A stretch of DNA of 21,589 nucleotides from an uncultured Flavobacterium sp. (GCF_946220915.1 NZ_CAMIHH010000054.1:1-21589), one strand, 5' to 3'. Shown: positions 1-8,738, counted from the stretch's first letter. Notes: generated by a model from the sequence alone, not told the origin. Numbers and translations are program-made.

Positions 1-1
1 T

Positions 2-1471
2 GATGTAAACCTTTTGCTGGGCACAGAATACATAAAAAATAAGGAAGACTTAATTGGAGGTGCAAGATCTAATTATGACATAACGATTCCCGGATACCAA
101 TATCTTGATTATGGGGATTTGGGAAGCCCTACAAGGCCCTATCCTTATAGCTCAGGTACCACCAAAGGATTTACATTAATGTCATATTTCGGATCGGCGA
201 CATATGGATATAAAAATAAGTATAATGCTACGGCTACATTAAGGGCTGACGGTTCATCAAGATTTGGCCCGAACAATAAATGGGGTTACTTCCCATCTGT
301 CGGCGCTAACTGGGTAATATCAAACGAAGATTTCATGAAGGAAAATAACTGGCTTTCATATGCCAAGCTTCGCGCAAGCTGGGGACAGGCTGGTAATCAG
401 GAAATACCGAACTGGGCTTATTTTGACATAGTGACGACATCCGATGGAATTGTTGACATAGATCGTTATGGTAATCCTGACCTTAAATGGGAAACTACAA
501 CGCAAACTAACTTTGGGGTAGATTTCGCATTCCTAAACGACAGGCTATCTTTTTCTGCGGATTATTTTAACAAAACAACTGAAGATATAATACTGGCAAT
601 ACAGCTTCCCGCACTTGCGGTAGGTGTTATTCAGAGAACATTTGTAAATGCCGGGGAAGTTGAAAACAAAGGTTTTGAATTTAATCTCGGTTGGAGGGAT
701 GGTGGTAGCGACTTTAAATATGGTATCAATGCAAATTTGGCTACACTTGACAACAGGGTAAATAAACTGCACCAGTTCGTAGACAACATAATGGGCGATC
801 AGGACCATACTCGCGTTGAAGTTGGAAACCCTCTATTTTCTTATTACGGCTACCAGTTTGAGGGCATTTATCAAAACCAGGCTGAGGTGGATTCGCACTT
901 ATTTACTAATTCTGATGGTAAGCTGCCGGGGGATATGAAATTTAAAGACATTAACGGGGACGGCAGGATCAATGCCGATGACCGTACATTTATCGGAAAC
1001 CCTATACCGAAAATTACATATGGTCTTAATTTTAATGCTTCGTATAAAAACTTTGATATATCGTTCCTGCTACAGGGAGTAAAAGATGTGGACAGGTACA
1101 ACGACATGATACAGATATTGGATTATGACAGCCGCCCTTTCAACTCTACTACCGATGTTTTAAATAGCTGGAATGGAGAAGGTACAAGCAACACCACTCC
1201 ACGTGTTACATTCAATAACAATGGAGGTGGTTTTTTATCAAGCAAGTTTGTAGAGGATGCTTCTTACCTTAGGCTCAAGAACGTAGAATTAGGATACACA
1301 TTTGACGAGGTATTTAAAGGGGTTGCAAATATGCGCCTTTATATTTCTGGCCAGAACCTTTTGACATGGACTAAATACAAAGGTTTGGACCCTGAATCGA
1401 CACTATATGTTGATAAAGGAACATATCCGCAGTCGACAGCAGTTATTTTTGGTGCAAAAATTAATCTATAA
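2..1471 (+). CDS. SusC/RagA-family TonB-dependent outer-membrane transporter, 3' part only
   Basis: This is the C-terminal ~490 residues of a SusC-like transporter. The frame is open to the left edge (it reads DVNLLLGTEY from base 2), so the true start, signal peptide, regulatory-like domain and plug lie outside the window. What remains is beta-barrel: alternating aromatic/polar strands, a calcium-loop-like segment (KDINGDGRINADDR, about residues 312-325 counted from base 14) followed by IGNPIPKITYGLNF, which is typical of SusC barrels, and a terminal strand ending GAKINL. SusC proteins import glycans across the outer membrane with TonB energy and are capped by a SusD lipoprotein; the susD gene follows after 10 bases, so the two are a pair. 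The stretch is AT-rich compared with the genes downstream. The family assignment is secure; the glycan cannot be read from the barrel. Confidence 0.95.
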   Translation, partial: DVNLLLGTEYIKNKEDLIGGARSNYDITIPGYQYLDYGDLGSPTRPYPYSSGTTKGFTLMSYFGSATYGYKNKYNATATLRADGSSRFGPNNKWGYFPSVGANWVISNEDFMKENNWLSYAKLRASWGQAGNQEIPNWAYFDIVTTSDGIVDIDRYGNPDLKWETTTQTNFGVDFAFLNDRLSFSADYFNKTTEDIILAIQLPALAVGVIQRTFVNAGEVENKGFEFNLGWRDGGSDFKYGINANLATLDNRVNKLHQFVDNIMGDQDHTRVEVGNPLFSYYGYQFEGIYQNQAEVDSHLFTNSDGKLPGDMKFKDINGDGRINADDRTFIGNPIPKITYGLNFNASYKNFDISFLLQGVKDVDRYNDMIQILDYDSRPFNSTTDVLNSWNGEGTSNTTPRVTFNNNGGGFLSSKFVEDASYLRLKNVELGYTFDEVFKGVANMRLYISGQNLLTWTKYKGLDPESTLYVDKGTYPQSTAVIFGAKINL

Positions 1472-1481
1472 TAAAGCTACT

Positions 1482-2957
1482 ATGAAAAATTATATAAAAA
1501 TTGGAATGCTTGCAGGGCTGCTGGGAATAGTAGGATGTGAGGCTGAACTCAATGATGACCCGATTGGTCTACTCACGCCAGATCAGGCCGACAGTACACC
1601 AACTTTGCAAATGGTTGAAACATCAGTTAAATCATCATATGACCTACTTTCAAACAGGCTTAACATTCTTGGAGATTGGGACTGGACAGGAGGTTTAGTA
1701 TTTCAAAATGATTATGTGATGCAGGATGTAGCATCAGACGATATGGAAAAAAAGTGGAATATCGATGGTGACCAGCCTTGGATTGACGACCTGAATAATT
1801 TTACATTTACTTCCACCAATGGCGGTCCTAACGGTTTGTGGAAATATAATTATGAAGGGATCAAAAGGGCAAACAGATCAATTAAACTCCTAACCAATCC
1901 CGATCTTGAAAACATAACTGGAATCACTACCGAAAGAAAAAACATACTTTTAGGTGAAACTTATTTTTTAAGATCTTATTATTATTTTTCGCTTGTGACA
2001 AACTTTGGCGATGTAGCATTAATATTAAGGCCGGTCGAAACCTATCAGGAAGCTTTTGAAGTTGCAGTTCGACAAGATAAAGCTTTAGTATGGGAACAGA
2101 TAAAGGCAGATCTTACATTGTCGATGGAATTGCTGCCCAATGCTAAGTATTCATCAGAAACCGAGAAATGGCGAGTACCTAAGGGTGCTGCTATTGCATT
2201 GCTTGCAAAATCGGAATTGTATACTGAAAATTGGAGTGCAGTGCCAGGATTAGTAGATCAGCTATCCGGTTTAAGCTATGCATTGAATGACAATTATTTT
2301 CAAAGTTTCACTGCCGAGTATGATGATAACGAAGTTATATTTTCATTCGACCATCAAACCAATGCCACTCCCAGGAGAGGAAACGGTATTGCAGCACCGC
2401 TGGGGTGGGGCTTTTTCGCACCAAGCGCCGATTTCCTTTCAGCGTTCGAACCCAATGACCCGAGGCTGCTATATACGGTAAATGTCGGACCACAGAATAT
2501 AAACAAAATGCTGGGCAGCCTGGACGGTGCCAATAAAGGCAACGACGATGCGCCAAACAACAAGGTGTACATTCGTTATGCCGATGCATTGCTTTGGAAA
2601 GCCGAAGCGTTGCTGAAAACAGGTGACCATGCCGGGGCAATTGCAATCATCAACCAGGTAAGGGAAAGGGCCAGGACAACAGTAACTGCTGACGGAAGTA
2701 CAGTGCCTGCAGGTACATTGGCCGACAGGCCGGCATCGACCGATACGGCTACTGTTATGGACTGGCTAATCCACGAGCGGAGGGTGGAACTTGGATTTGA
2801 GAACCAAAGGTTGCTCGACCTGAAACGATGGGGAATAGCAGAGCAGGTAATGCAGGCACATGGCAAAAATTTTGAGCCACGCCACTATCTTTACCCAATA
2901 CCTCAAAGTGAAATAGATGCTTCTGCCGGTACGCTAACACAGAATCCGGGATATTAA
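1482..2957 (+). CDS. SusD/RagB-family glycan-binding outer-membrane lipoprotein
   Basis: This encodes a 491-residue surface lipoprotein that lids the SusC partner and binds the glycan. The ATG at 1482 is chosen because it gives a lipoprotein signal directly (MKNYIKIGMLAGLLGIVGC, lipid-bearing Cys19); the open frame reaches further upstream only inside susC. After Cys19 come acidic residues, a common feature of surface-exported lipoproteins in Bacteroidota. SusD landmarks include the helical repeat region around ILLGETYFLRSYYYFSLV, the C-terminal helix YIRYADALLWKAEALLKTG, and the late signature IHERRVELGFENQRLLDLKRW. Length is normal for the family. It ends in tandem stops (TAATAA). Base composition changes inside the gene: roughly 35-40% GC before about 2340 and 50-57% after it, suggesting a mosaic gene. 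Confidence 0.95.
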   Translation: MKNYIKIGMLAGLLGIVGCEAELNDDPIGLLTPDQADSTPTLQMVETSVKSSYDLLSNRLNILGDWDWTGGLVFQNDYVMQDVASDDMEKKWNIDGDQPWIDDLNNFTFTSTNGGPNGLWKYNYEGIKRANRSIKLLTNPDLENITGITTERKNILLGETYFLRSYYYFSLVTNFGDVALILRPVETYQEAFEVAVRQDKALVWEQIKADLTLSMELLPNAKYSSETEKWRVPKGAAIALLAKSELYTENWSAVPGLVDQLSGLSYALNDNYFQSFTAEYDDNEVIFSFDHQTNATPRRGNGIAAPLGWGFFAPSADFLSAFEPNDPRLLYTVNVGPQNINKMLGSLDGANKGNDDAPNNKVYIRYADALLWKAEALLKTGDHAGAIAIINQVRERARTTVTADGSTVPAGTLADRPASTDTATVMDWLIHERRVELGFENQRLLDLKRWGIAEQVMQAHGKNFEPRHYLYPIPQSEIDASAGTLTQNPGY

Positions 2958-2976
2958 TAATTTATTTAAATACGTG

Positions 2977-3023
2977 TTTGGGTTAGGCCCGGTACTGCTC
3001 GTAATCAGGCCGGGCTGCCCAAA
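2977..3023 (+). promoter_or_regulatory. Intercistronic stem-loop between susD and the GH130 gene
   Basis: Two nested complementary segments can form a long imperfect hairpin in the mRNA: outer TTTGGG (2977-2982) with CCCAAA (3018-3023), and inner GCCCGG (2987-2992) with CCGGGC (3010-3015), with a 4/2-base internal loop between them and a 17-base apical loop. No good T-tract follows (GCCTTTTACG), so it is unlikely to be a complete intrinsic terminator. It could protect the susCD part of the message or attenuate transcription into the enzyme genes. The pairing is directly visible; the function is inferred. Confidence 0.5.
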
Positions 3024-3041
3024 TGCCTTTTACGATTGCAA

Positions 3042-4100
3042 ATGAAAGATTTAGCAAAACGCTTTACACAAAATCCATTATTGTCACCAGCTGACCTTGC
3101 CCCAAGCAGGGACGGGCTGGAAATTACCTGCCTGCTAAACCCCGGTGTATTTACTTTTGAAGGAAAAACATGGCTGATAGTGCGCGTTGCAGAAAGGCCC
3201 AGACAGGTTGAAAATGTAATCTCCTTCCCTATCCTTACTGACAACGGAAGCATTGAGATCATGGAGATAGCGACCAACCATCCCGAACTCCTTGCCGACG
3301 ATGCAAGGGTAATCAATTACATGGGCAGCGATTACCTTACCACGCTATCGCACCTGCGCCTGCTGTGCAGTGACGACGGTATTAACTTTTACGAGCCCGA
3401 TGGCTATCCCGCACTTGTGGGCGAAGGCATCATGGAAACTTTTGGCATTGAAGATTGCCGCGTAGCCGAAATAGACGGCACGTATTACCTTACTTTTACC
3501 TCGGTTTCCCCAAACGGTGTAGGTGTTGGATTGCGCACAACCAAAGACTGGAAAACGTTTGAGAAACACGGGTTGATATTCCCCGCGCACAATAAGGACT
3601 GTGCCATTTTTGAAGAGAAAATTAACGGCCTGTTCTATGCCATACACCGCCCCAGCAGTGTAGACATAGGTGGCAACTACATATGGATCGCCTCATCGCC
3701 CGATGCCATTCACTGGGGCAATCACAAATGCATTGTAAAAACCCGCAAAGGCCATTGGGACAGCAAGCGCGTTGGCGGCGGCGCTGCCCCCATAAAAACG
3801 GATAAGGGCTGGCTCGAAATTTATCATGGCGCCAACGATAAGCACCAGTACTGCCTGGGGGCTTTCCTTCTGGATCTTAACGATCCGTCGGTAGTACTTG
3901 CGCGTACCGAAGAGCCGATCATGAGGCCGTTGGAAGAATACGAGCTTAAGGGCTTTTTTGGGCATGTAGTGTTTACCAACGGGCATATCGTAGGGCCTGA
4001 CGGCGACACAGTGACCGTATACTATGGCGCGGCTGATGAATTTGTGTGCGCAGCGAAATTCTCTGTCCGGGATATCCTCTCACTCCTAAAATACGACTGA
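3042..4100 (+). CDS. GH130-family beta-mannoside phosphorylase or beta-mannosidase
   Basis: This 352-residue protein has no signal peptide and is probably cytoplasmic. GH130 enzymes are five-bladed beta-propellers that cleave beta-mannosides, most by phosphorolysis to mannose 1-phosphate. Seen here: LLNPGVF (32-38), IEDCRV (136-141, where the family's catalytic Asp sits, here Asp138 in E-D-C-R instead of the common E-D-P-R), NKDCAIFEEKI (184-194), AIHRP (200-204), SKRVGGGAAPI (241-251), WLEIYHG (257-263) and YYGAAD (327-332). Arg203, Lys242 and His262 match basic positions I associate with phosphate binding, favouring a phosphorylase, but Lys185 stands where several phosphorylases have Arg, so a hydrolase is not excluded. 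The start is ATG 3042; a TTG two codons upstream is not needed. The stop shares one base with the next start. The linkage (beta-1,2 or beta-1,4) cannot be read by eye. Confidence 0.85.
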   Translation: MKDLAKRFTQNPLLSPADLAPSRDGLEITCLLNPGVFTFEGKTWLIVRVAERPRQVENVISFPILTDNGSIEIMEIATNHPELLADDARVINYMGSDYLTTLSHLRLLCSDDGINFYEPDGYPALVGEGIMETFGIEDCRVAEIDGTYYLTFTSVSPNGVGVGLRTTKDWKTFEKHGLIFPAHNKDCAIFEEKINGLFYAIHRPSSVDIGGNYIWIASSPDAIHWGNHKCIVKTRKGHWDSKRVGGGAAPIKTDKGWLEIYHGANDKHQYCLGAFLLDLNDPSVVLARTEEPIMRPLEEYELKGFFGHVVFTNGHIVGPDGDTVTVYYGAADEFVCAAKFSVRDILSLLKYD

Positions 4101-5392
4101 TGCTGAAAAAATTAATTACGGAGGTTGACCATTTTAAAAGCCAGTCGCACAACTTCAGGATATTGGTACTTACTAACCTGGTCTATGCATTGGTGCAGCC
4201 TGTAATAGACATATTTGTGGCAGCGTACATTATGCGAAACTCTGATGATACCTCCAAAGTGGTAATTTACCAGCTGGCAATCTACACCGGTATACCAATA
4301 ACATTTCTGATAAACGGATTTCTCCTGAGGCACGTGAGCATCAGGATGCTATATTCCATTGGGATGATGCTCAGCGGCGTTTCAATGATTATCATGATGT
4401 CGCTTACTTCGCTTACTCTTACAGGAATCGGCGTTGCCGGGATTACAATGGGGCTGTCGTTCGGCCTCTATTGGTCCAACCGCGATTATCTTGCCATTTA
4501 TACCACAAATGACGGGAACCGCAATTATTACTATGGACTTGAGACTTTTTTTTATACCCTAATTGCCATTGTAGTCCCCGTAACCATAGGTTGGTTCATT
4601 CAGTCAAAATCAGGCGCAGAAGGCAAACATAATGCCTATGTTGTAATTACCTGCATTGTGTTCATTATTACCATGTGTGCATCGGCGGTATGCTTCAGGG
4701 GAAAGTTTGAAAACCCCGTGCAAAAAAAATATGTTTTTTTTAAATTCCACCCGCTGTGGTACAAATTGCTTTCATTGGCGGCGTTTAAGGGGCTGGCACA
4801 GGGCTTTTTGGTAACTGCGCCTGCCATGCTTATATTTAAGATACTGGGCGAAGAGGGCGCGCTTGGCAATGCACAGTCTGTTGGCGCAGTGCTGGCGGCC
4901 ATAATCATTTATTTTATCGGGCGTTTTTCAAAGCCTTCCGACAGGGTAATGATCTTTGCGGTCGGGCTGGTGCTGTTTGCGGTAGGTGCCTGTGTAAACG
5001 GGTTTATGTTCAATAAGTCGGGCGTAATTGTTTTTCTCCTGCTGTTGCTTATGGCAAAACCGCTCATGGACCTGGCCTACTATCCCATCCAGTTGCGTGT
5101 TATCGACATTGTATCTAAAATAGAAAAGCGCGGCGAGTTTGCCTATATCCTTAACCACGAAGCGGGGCTATACCTTGGCAGGCTGCTGGGGGCGGCAACA
5201 TTCCTGGTGCTATATTACATGGTTTCGGAAGATTTTGCGCTGCAATATGCCGTGGCTATCATTGCCCTGCTGCAATTGTGTTCCATTTTCATCAGCAAAA
5301 ACATCATTGCCCATGGCAACAGGATAGCGGCCGAACCAGACGCCATTGAGCCTGAAAAAGTAATGGAGGAAGCTGCTACCAAATTAGTTTAA
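4100..5392 (+). CDS. MFS-family inner-membrane sugar transporter
   Basis: This 430-residue polytopic membrane protein has about 12 hydrophobic segments, beginning around residues 22-43 (LVLTNLVYALVQPVIDIFVAAY) and ending near residue 412, with a short charged C-terminal tail. The ATG at 4100 is chosen because it shares its A with the TGA of the GH130 gene, a coupling arrangement; the frame extends upstream only inside GH130. The segment YWSNRDYLAIYTTNDGNRN after TM4 is a loop pattern I associate with MFS proteins in Bacteroidota glycan loci. Given its place between a cytoplasmic GH130 and two exported proteins, it most likely moves the oligosaccharide or disaccharide from periplasm to cytoplasm for GH130 to cleave. 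Specificity is inferred from neighbours only. Confidence 0.85.
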   Translation: MLKKLITEVDHFKSQSHNFRILVLTNLVYALVQPVIDIFVAAYIMRNSDDTSKVVIYQLAIYTGIPITFLINGFLLRHVSIRMLYSIGMMLSGVSMIIMMSLTSLTLTGIGVAGITMGLSFGLYWSNRDYLAIYTTNDGNRNYYYGLETFFYTLIAIVVPVTIGWFIQSKSGAEGKHNAYVVITCIVFIITMCASAVCFRGKFENPVQKKYVFFKFHPLWYKLLSLAAFKGLAQGFLVTAPAMLIFKILGEEGALGNAQSVGAVLAAIIIYFIGRFSKPSDRVMIFAVGLVLFAVGACVNGFMFNKSGVIVFLLLLLMAKPLMDLAYYPIQLRVIDIVSKIEKRGEFAYILNHEAGLYLGRLLGAATFLVLYYMVSEDFALQYAVAIIALLQLCSIFISKNIIAHGNRIAAEPDAIEPEKVMEEAATKLV

Positions 5393-5415
5393 GAACCAAA
5401 ATCATCAATCAGAAA

Positions 5416-7125
5416 ATGAACAATTTACTAAAAGCCTCATTATTATTCATATCCGCCTACAGCCTGCAGGCGCAGGTAAAACAAGTGTCCATTCCGCGTG
5501 TCGGCCAGATGCCGGATATGCCATCCCACTTTGAGATCATTGATTATAATAAGCTGTCGCACGATTTCAATACCGTGGTTTTCGATTTTAATGCCAAAGG
5601 AAAGCACTGGCCGCTGGTGTGGATAGACAAATCGCAAAAAAATTTTCCGCAGGACGTGGTCGGCATGTATACCGCAATGGGCGACGTAAGGCAGGGTCCA
5701 AATAATAACAAGGGAATGTTTCACGAAGCGCTGGCCAGTATGGGGGCTACCCTGGGCGCAACGCTGGTAGGCATTGACAAAACAAAAGACCGTGGCCACA
5801 ATTATGTTGCCATGCTTAAAAACTACTTTAACAGCGAAACCGGGTGGGACATAATGATGAACAATACCTGCCCAGAGGTAGCGCTGCTTGGTGGGGGCTA
5901 TGGGCGCGACTGGTGGTATGACGTATACCCTAACGTACTGTTTTATGCCATATATGAGCAATATCCCAATGAGCCGGGGCTTGAGCAGATGGCCCGCAAA
6001 ATAGCTGACAAATTTTACGAGGCAGATAAGATACTCAATGGCAACTATGACTACTCGTTTTTTGACTATGGGAAGATGAAGCCAATGAAGAACAATATAT
6101 GCGCGCAGCCCGATGCAGCGGCAGGGCATGCATGGGTGCTGTATTCAGCATATAAAAAGTTTGGCGATAAAAAATATCTTGAGGGTGCGCTATCGGCACT
6201 TAAGGCATTGGAAAACCAGCCAGTAAACCCAACTTATGAGCTGCTGATGCCTTTTGGAGCCTACCTTGCAGCACGCATCAATGCCGAGGAAGGAAAAACC
6301 TATGATACCGCCAGGATGCTGGATTGGAGTTTTGACGGCACCGCCATTTGCCGCGAAGGCTGGGGCGTGCTGACAGGCAACTGGAACGGCTACGACATTT
6401 CGGGTACAGTGGGCAGCACGGTAGACCGGGGGGGCTATGGCTTCCTGATGAACACCTATGACATGGCCTGGCCCATGGTGCCGATGGTGCGCTACGACCA
6501 AAGCTACGCCAATGCTATAGGCAAGTGGATGCTGAATGCTGCAAATGCCTCAAAATTCTTTTACCCGCAGTACATGCCGGACGAACACGAAACAATACCG
6601 GAACTGGCAAGTGCAGGCAAAAACGTAATAGCTTACGAGGGTATTATAAAAAAATCGAATATGGATCAGTACCAGCACGTTGCCGCCCCGGTTGCACAAG
6701 GCGACGGTCCGCTGTGGGTGCCGGGTAAAAACCCTGCCGAATCGCAGCTTAGCGTATATGGCAGCGGGCATGTGGGGATATTTGGCAGCATCATTAAAAA
6801 AACCGATGTTGAAGGGATACTACAGCTTGACCTGCTGGCAACTGATTTTTTTCATGATAAAGCGTATCCGTCATACCTGTACTTCAACCCCAACAGCGAT
6901 GCGAAAGTGGTTAGTGTAAAAACAGGAAAAGGTAAAAAAGTAGACTTATATGACACGGTATCAGGGAAATTTATTGCTAATGATGTAAAGTCGTCTACAA
7001 AAATTACCATTCCGGCAAAGGGTTCGGCGATTATAGTAATGGTACCTGCCAAAGGCAAAGTGACCCGATCCGGCTCCAAACTACTGGTGGACAGTGTGGT
7101 TGTTGACTACAATGCTAAAAAATAA
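5416..7125 (+). CDS. Exported protein of unknown family, possible (alpha/alpha)-barrel glycoside hydrolase
   Basis: This 569-residue protein has a clear Sec signal peptide (about residues 1-20, ending SLQAQ, with no lipobox Cys) and is therefore periplasmic or exported. I do not recognise the family with confidence. Residues ~75-480 look like a repeated-helix toroid: helices alternate with short turns rich in Trp, Tyr, Asp and Gly, such as NNTCPEVALLGGGYGRDWWYD (149-169, listed as a region), ICAQPDAAAGHAW (228-240) and TAICREGWGVLTGNWNGYD (309-327). This resembles six-hairpin glycosidase folds. Residues ~485-569 look like a beta-sandwich tail (VDLYDTVSGKFIAND, 509-523), common after such barrels. 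It lies 23 bases after the transporter gene, and its stop overlaps the GH13 start (TAATG), so it is co-translated with carbohydrate enzymes. A glycan-cleaving role is an inference from context and fold appearance; a non-catalytic binding protein is the main alternative. Confidence 0.6.
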   Translation: MNNLLKASLLFISAYSLQAQVKQVSIPRVGQMPDMPSHFEIIDYNKLSHDFNTVVFDFNAKGKHWPLVWIDKSQKNFPQDVVGMYTAMGDVRQGPNNNKGMFHEALASMGATLGATLVGIDKTKDRGHNYVAMLKNYFNSETGWDIMMNNTCPEVALLGGGYGRDWWYDVYPNVLFYAIYEQYPNEPGLEQMARKIADKFYEADKILNGNYDYSFFDYGKMKPMKNNICAQPDAAAGHAWVLYSAYKKFGDKKYLEGALSALKALENQPVNPTYELLMPFGAYLAARINAEEGKTYDTARMLDWSFDGTAICREGWGVLTGNWNGYDISGTVGSTVDRGGYGFLMNTYDMAWPMVPMVRYDQSYANAIGKWMLNAANASKFFYPQYMPDEHETIPELASAGKNVIAYEGIIKKSNMDQYQHVAAPVAQGDGPLWVPGKNPAESQLSVYGSGHVGIFGSIIKKTDVEGILQLDLLATDFFHDKAYPSYLYFNPNSDAKVVSVKTGKGKKVDLYDTVSGKFIANDVKSSTKITIPAKGSAIIVMVPAKGKVTRSGSKLLVDSVVVDYNAKK

Positions 7126-8738
7126 TGCGTGCATCCCGTACCGCAATATTCGTGCTGCTAACTACTTTATCCATAAGCAATGCTACTGCGCAGGAAAGAG
7201 CCTGGTGGAAGGAAGCAGTATTTTACCAGATATACATGCCCAGTTATGCCGACAGCAATGGGGACGGCTACGGCGATTTTAAGGGTATCACGCAAAAGCT
7301 GGACCACCTTAAAAAACTGGGCATTAAATGCATATGGCTTACGCCATTTCTCAAATCGCCCAAGGTGGATAACGGATACGACGTGGCCGACTACTACAAT
7401 GTAGACCCAACCTATGGTACGCTGGATGATTTCAAAAACTTTATGGAGGAAGCGCACCGCAGGGACATTAAAGTCATCATGGACATGGTGGTAAATCATA
7501 CATCGACGGAATGCCAGTGGTTTAAGGAAGCGCGCAAATCAAAAGATAATCCTTATCGCGATTATTATATCTGGAAAGACAGCCCCAACAATTGGCAATC
7601 ATTTTTCGGGGGCACGGCATGGCAATTTGATAAAGCTACCAGTCAGTATTACTACCACAAATTTGACGTGACAATGGCCGACCTGAACTGGTCGAACCCA
7701 AAGGTCGTGGCCGAAATTGAGAACGTGCTGAAATTTTGGCTGGAGCTGGGTGTTGACGGCTTTCGGTTCGACGTGATCAATTTCCTTACAACCGATGGCA
7801 TCCGACAGGATAATCCGGTAACGAACGGCAACCAGGAACATATATATGACATTGACCAGCCTGGCGTTAAAGATGCTTTAAAAAAACTGAAAACTATAGT
7901 AAGCAGGTATCCGGGCCGTTTTACAGTAGGTGAAATTGGCAGCGACAAGATCGATGTGCTGAAACAATACCAGTCGCCCGAAATGATGGACGTGGTATTC
8001 AACTTCAACTTTGGCAGCCTCCCGGAATTTTCGGCAGAAAAAATTTTCAGCGAATTGCAAAGCATGGAGCTTGAAATGAACGGCTACCCTACCCTTTTTT
8101 TTGGCAGCCACGACATGCCCAGAATGATCGACAGGCTGGCAGGCGGACACAGAGACAGGGCGCTCGCCTTAACAGCACTTGTGCTAATGGCTAAAGGCGT
8201 GCCGTTCATTTATTTTGGCGAAGAGATCGGGATGCACAATATTGTTGCTGGTTCGTATGAAGACATTGTAGACATCCAGGGCAGGACGCATTACAAACTG
8301 GCAAAAGCCAATGGTAAGGGCAATGCCCAAGCGCTTGCCATAGGAAACAGGTATAATCGTGACAAATCACGCAGCCCAATGCAATGGGATGCTTCCGCCA
8401 ACGCGGGATTCAGTACCGGTAAGCCCTGGATAAGGGTGCACCCGGGCCATAAAGGCATCAATGTTGCAGCGCAGGTTAAGGATGAAAATTCTTTGCTCAA
8501 CCAATACAAAATGCTCATTTCACTTCGTAATGCCCAACCCATATTGCATTACGGCAAATACATCCGGCTGGAGCTTGCCGATGACAGGATTACTTTTACC
8601 AGGGCATACCAGGGCGAAAGCATTACGGTTGTAATCAACTTTGGCAAAAGCCATACCCCTGCCCTTCCTGAAAACGCCGAAATTCTGGCCGGGAGCAAAA
8701 ACCTGAAGCCGGATAGCTATGTCATATTTAAGCATTAA
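7125..8738 (+). CDS. Exported GH13 alpha-glucosidase (oligo-1,6-glucosidase-like)
   Basis: This is a 537-residue GH13 enzyme with a signal peptide (about 1-23, ending SNATAQ), placing it in the periplasm. The four GH13 regions are present: I DMVVNH (120-125), II GFRFDVIN (212-219, nucleophile Asp216), III FTVGEIG (266-272, acid/base Glu270) and IV FFGSHDMPRM (325-334, Asp330). A calcium-type motif, DSNGDGYGDF (43-52), also matches the oligo-1,6-glucosidase/alpha-glucosidase group. Val217 directly after the nucleophile is the residue linked in that group to alpha-1,6 activity (Thr or Ala in alpha-1,4 enzymes), so isomalto-type linkages are a fair guess. Region IV has Ser-His-Asp where most relatives have Asn-His-Asp. 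The C-terminal beta domain (~460-537) is intact. The start codon overlaps the previous stop by one base. Its 3' end overlaps the convergent nhaA gene by 11 bases. Confidence 0.9.
   Translation: MRASRTAIFVLLTTLSISNATAQERAWWKEAVFYQIYMPSYADSNGDGYGDFKGITQKLDHLKKLGIKCIWLTPFLKSPKVDNGYDVADYYNVDPTYGTLDDFKNFMEEAHRRDIKVIMDMVVNHTSTECQWFKEARKSKDNPYRDYYIWKDSPNNWQSFFGGTAWQFDKATSQYYYHKFDVTMADLNWSNPKVVAEIENVLKFWLELGVDGFRFDVINFLTTDGIRQDNPVTNGNQEHIYDIDQPGVKDALKKLKTIVSRYPGRFTVGEIGSDKIDVLKQYQSPEMMDVVFNFNFGSLPEFSAEKIFSELQSMELEMNGYPTLFFGSHDMPRMIDRLAGGHRDRALALTALVLMAKGVPFIYFGEEIGMHNIVAGSYEDIVDIQGRTHYKLAKANGKGNAQALAIGNRYNRDKSRSPMQWDASANAGFSTGKPWIRVHPGHKGINVAAQVKDENSLLNQYKMLISLRNAQPILHYGKYIRLELADDRITFTRAYQGESITVVINFGKSHTPALPENAEILAGSKNLKPDSYVIFKH

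Noticed and set aside
14..1471. A self-contained gene starting at TTG 14
   Set aside because: The same frame is open to base 2 and the protein lacks a signal peptide, N-terminal domain and plug, so this is the 3' part of a longer susC gene.
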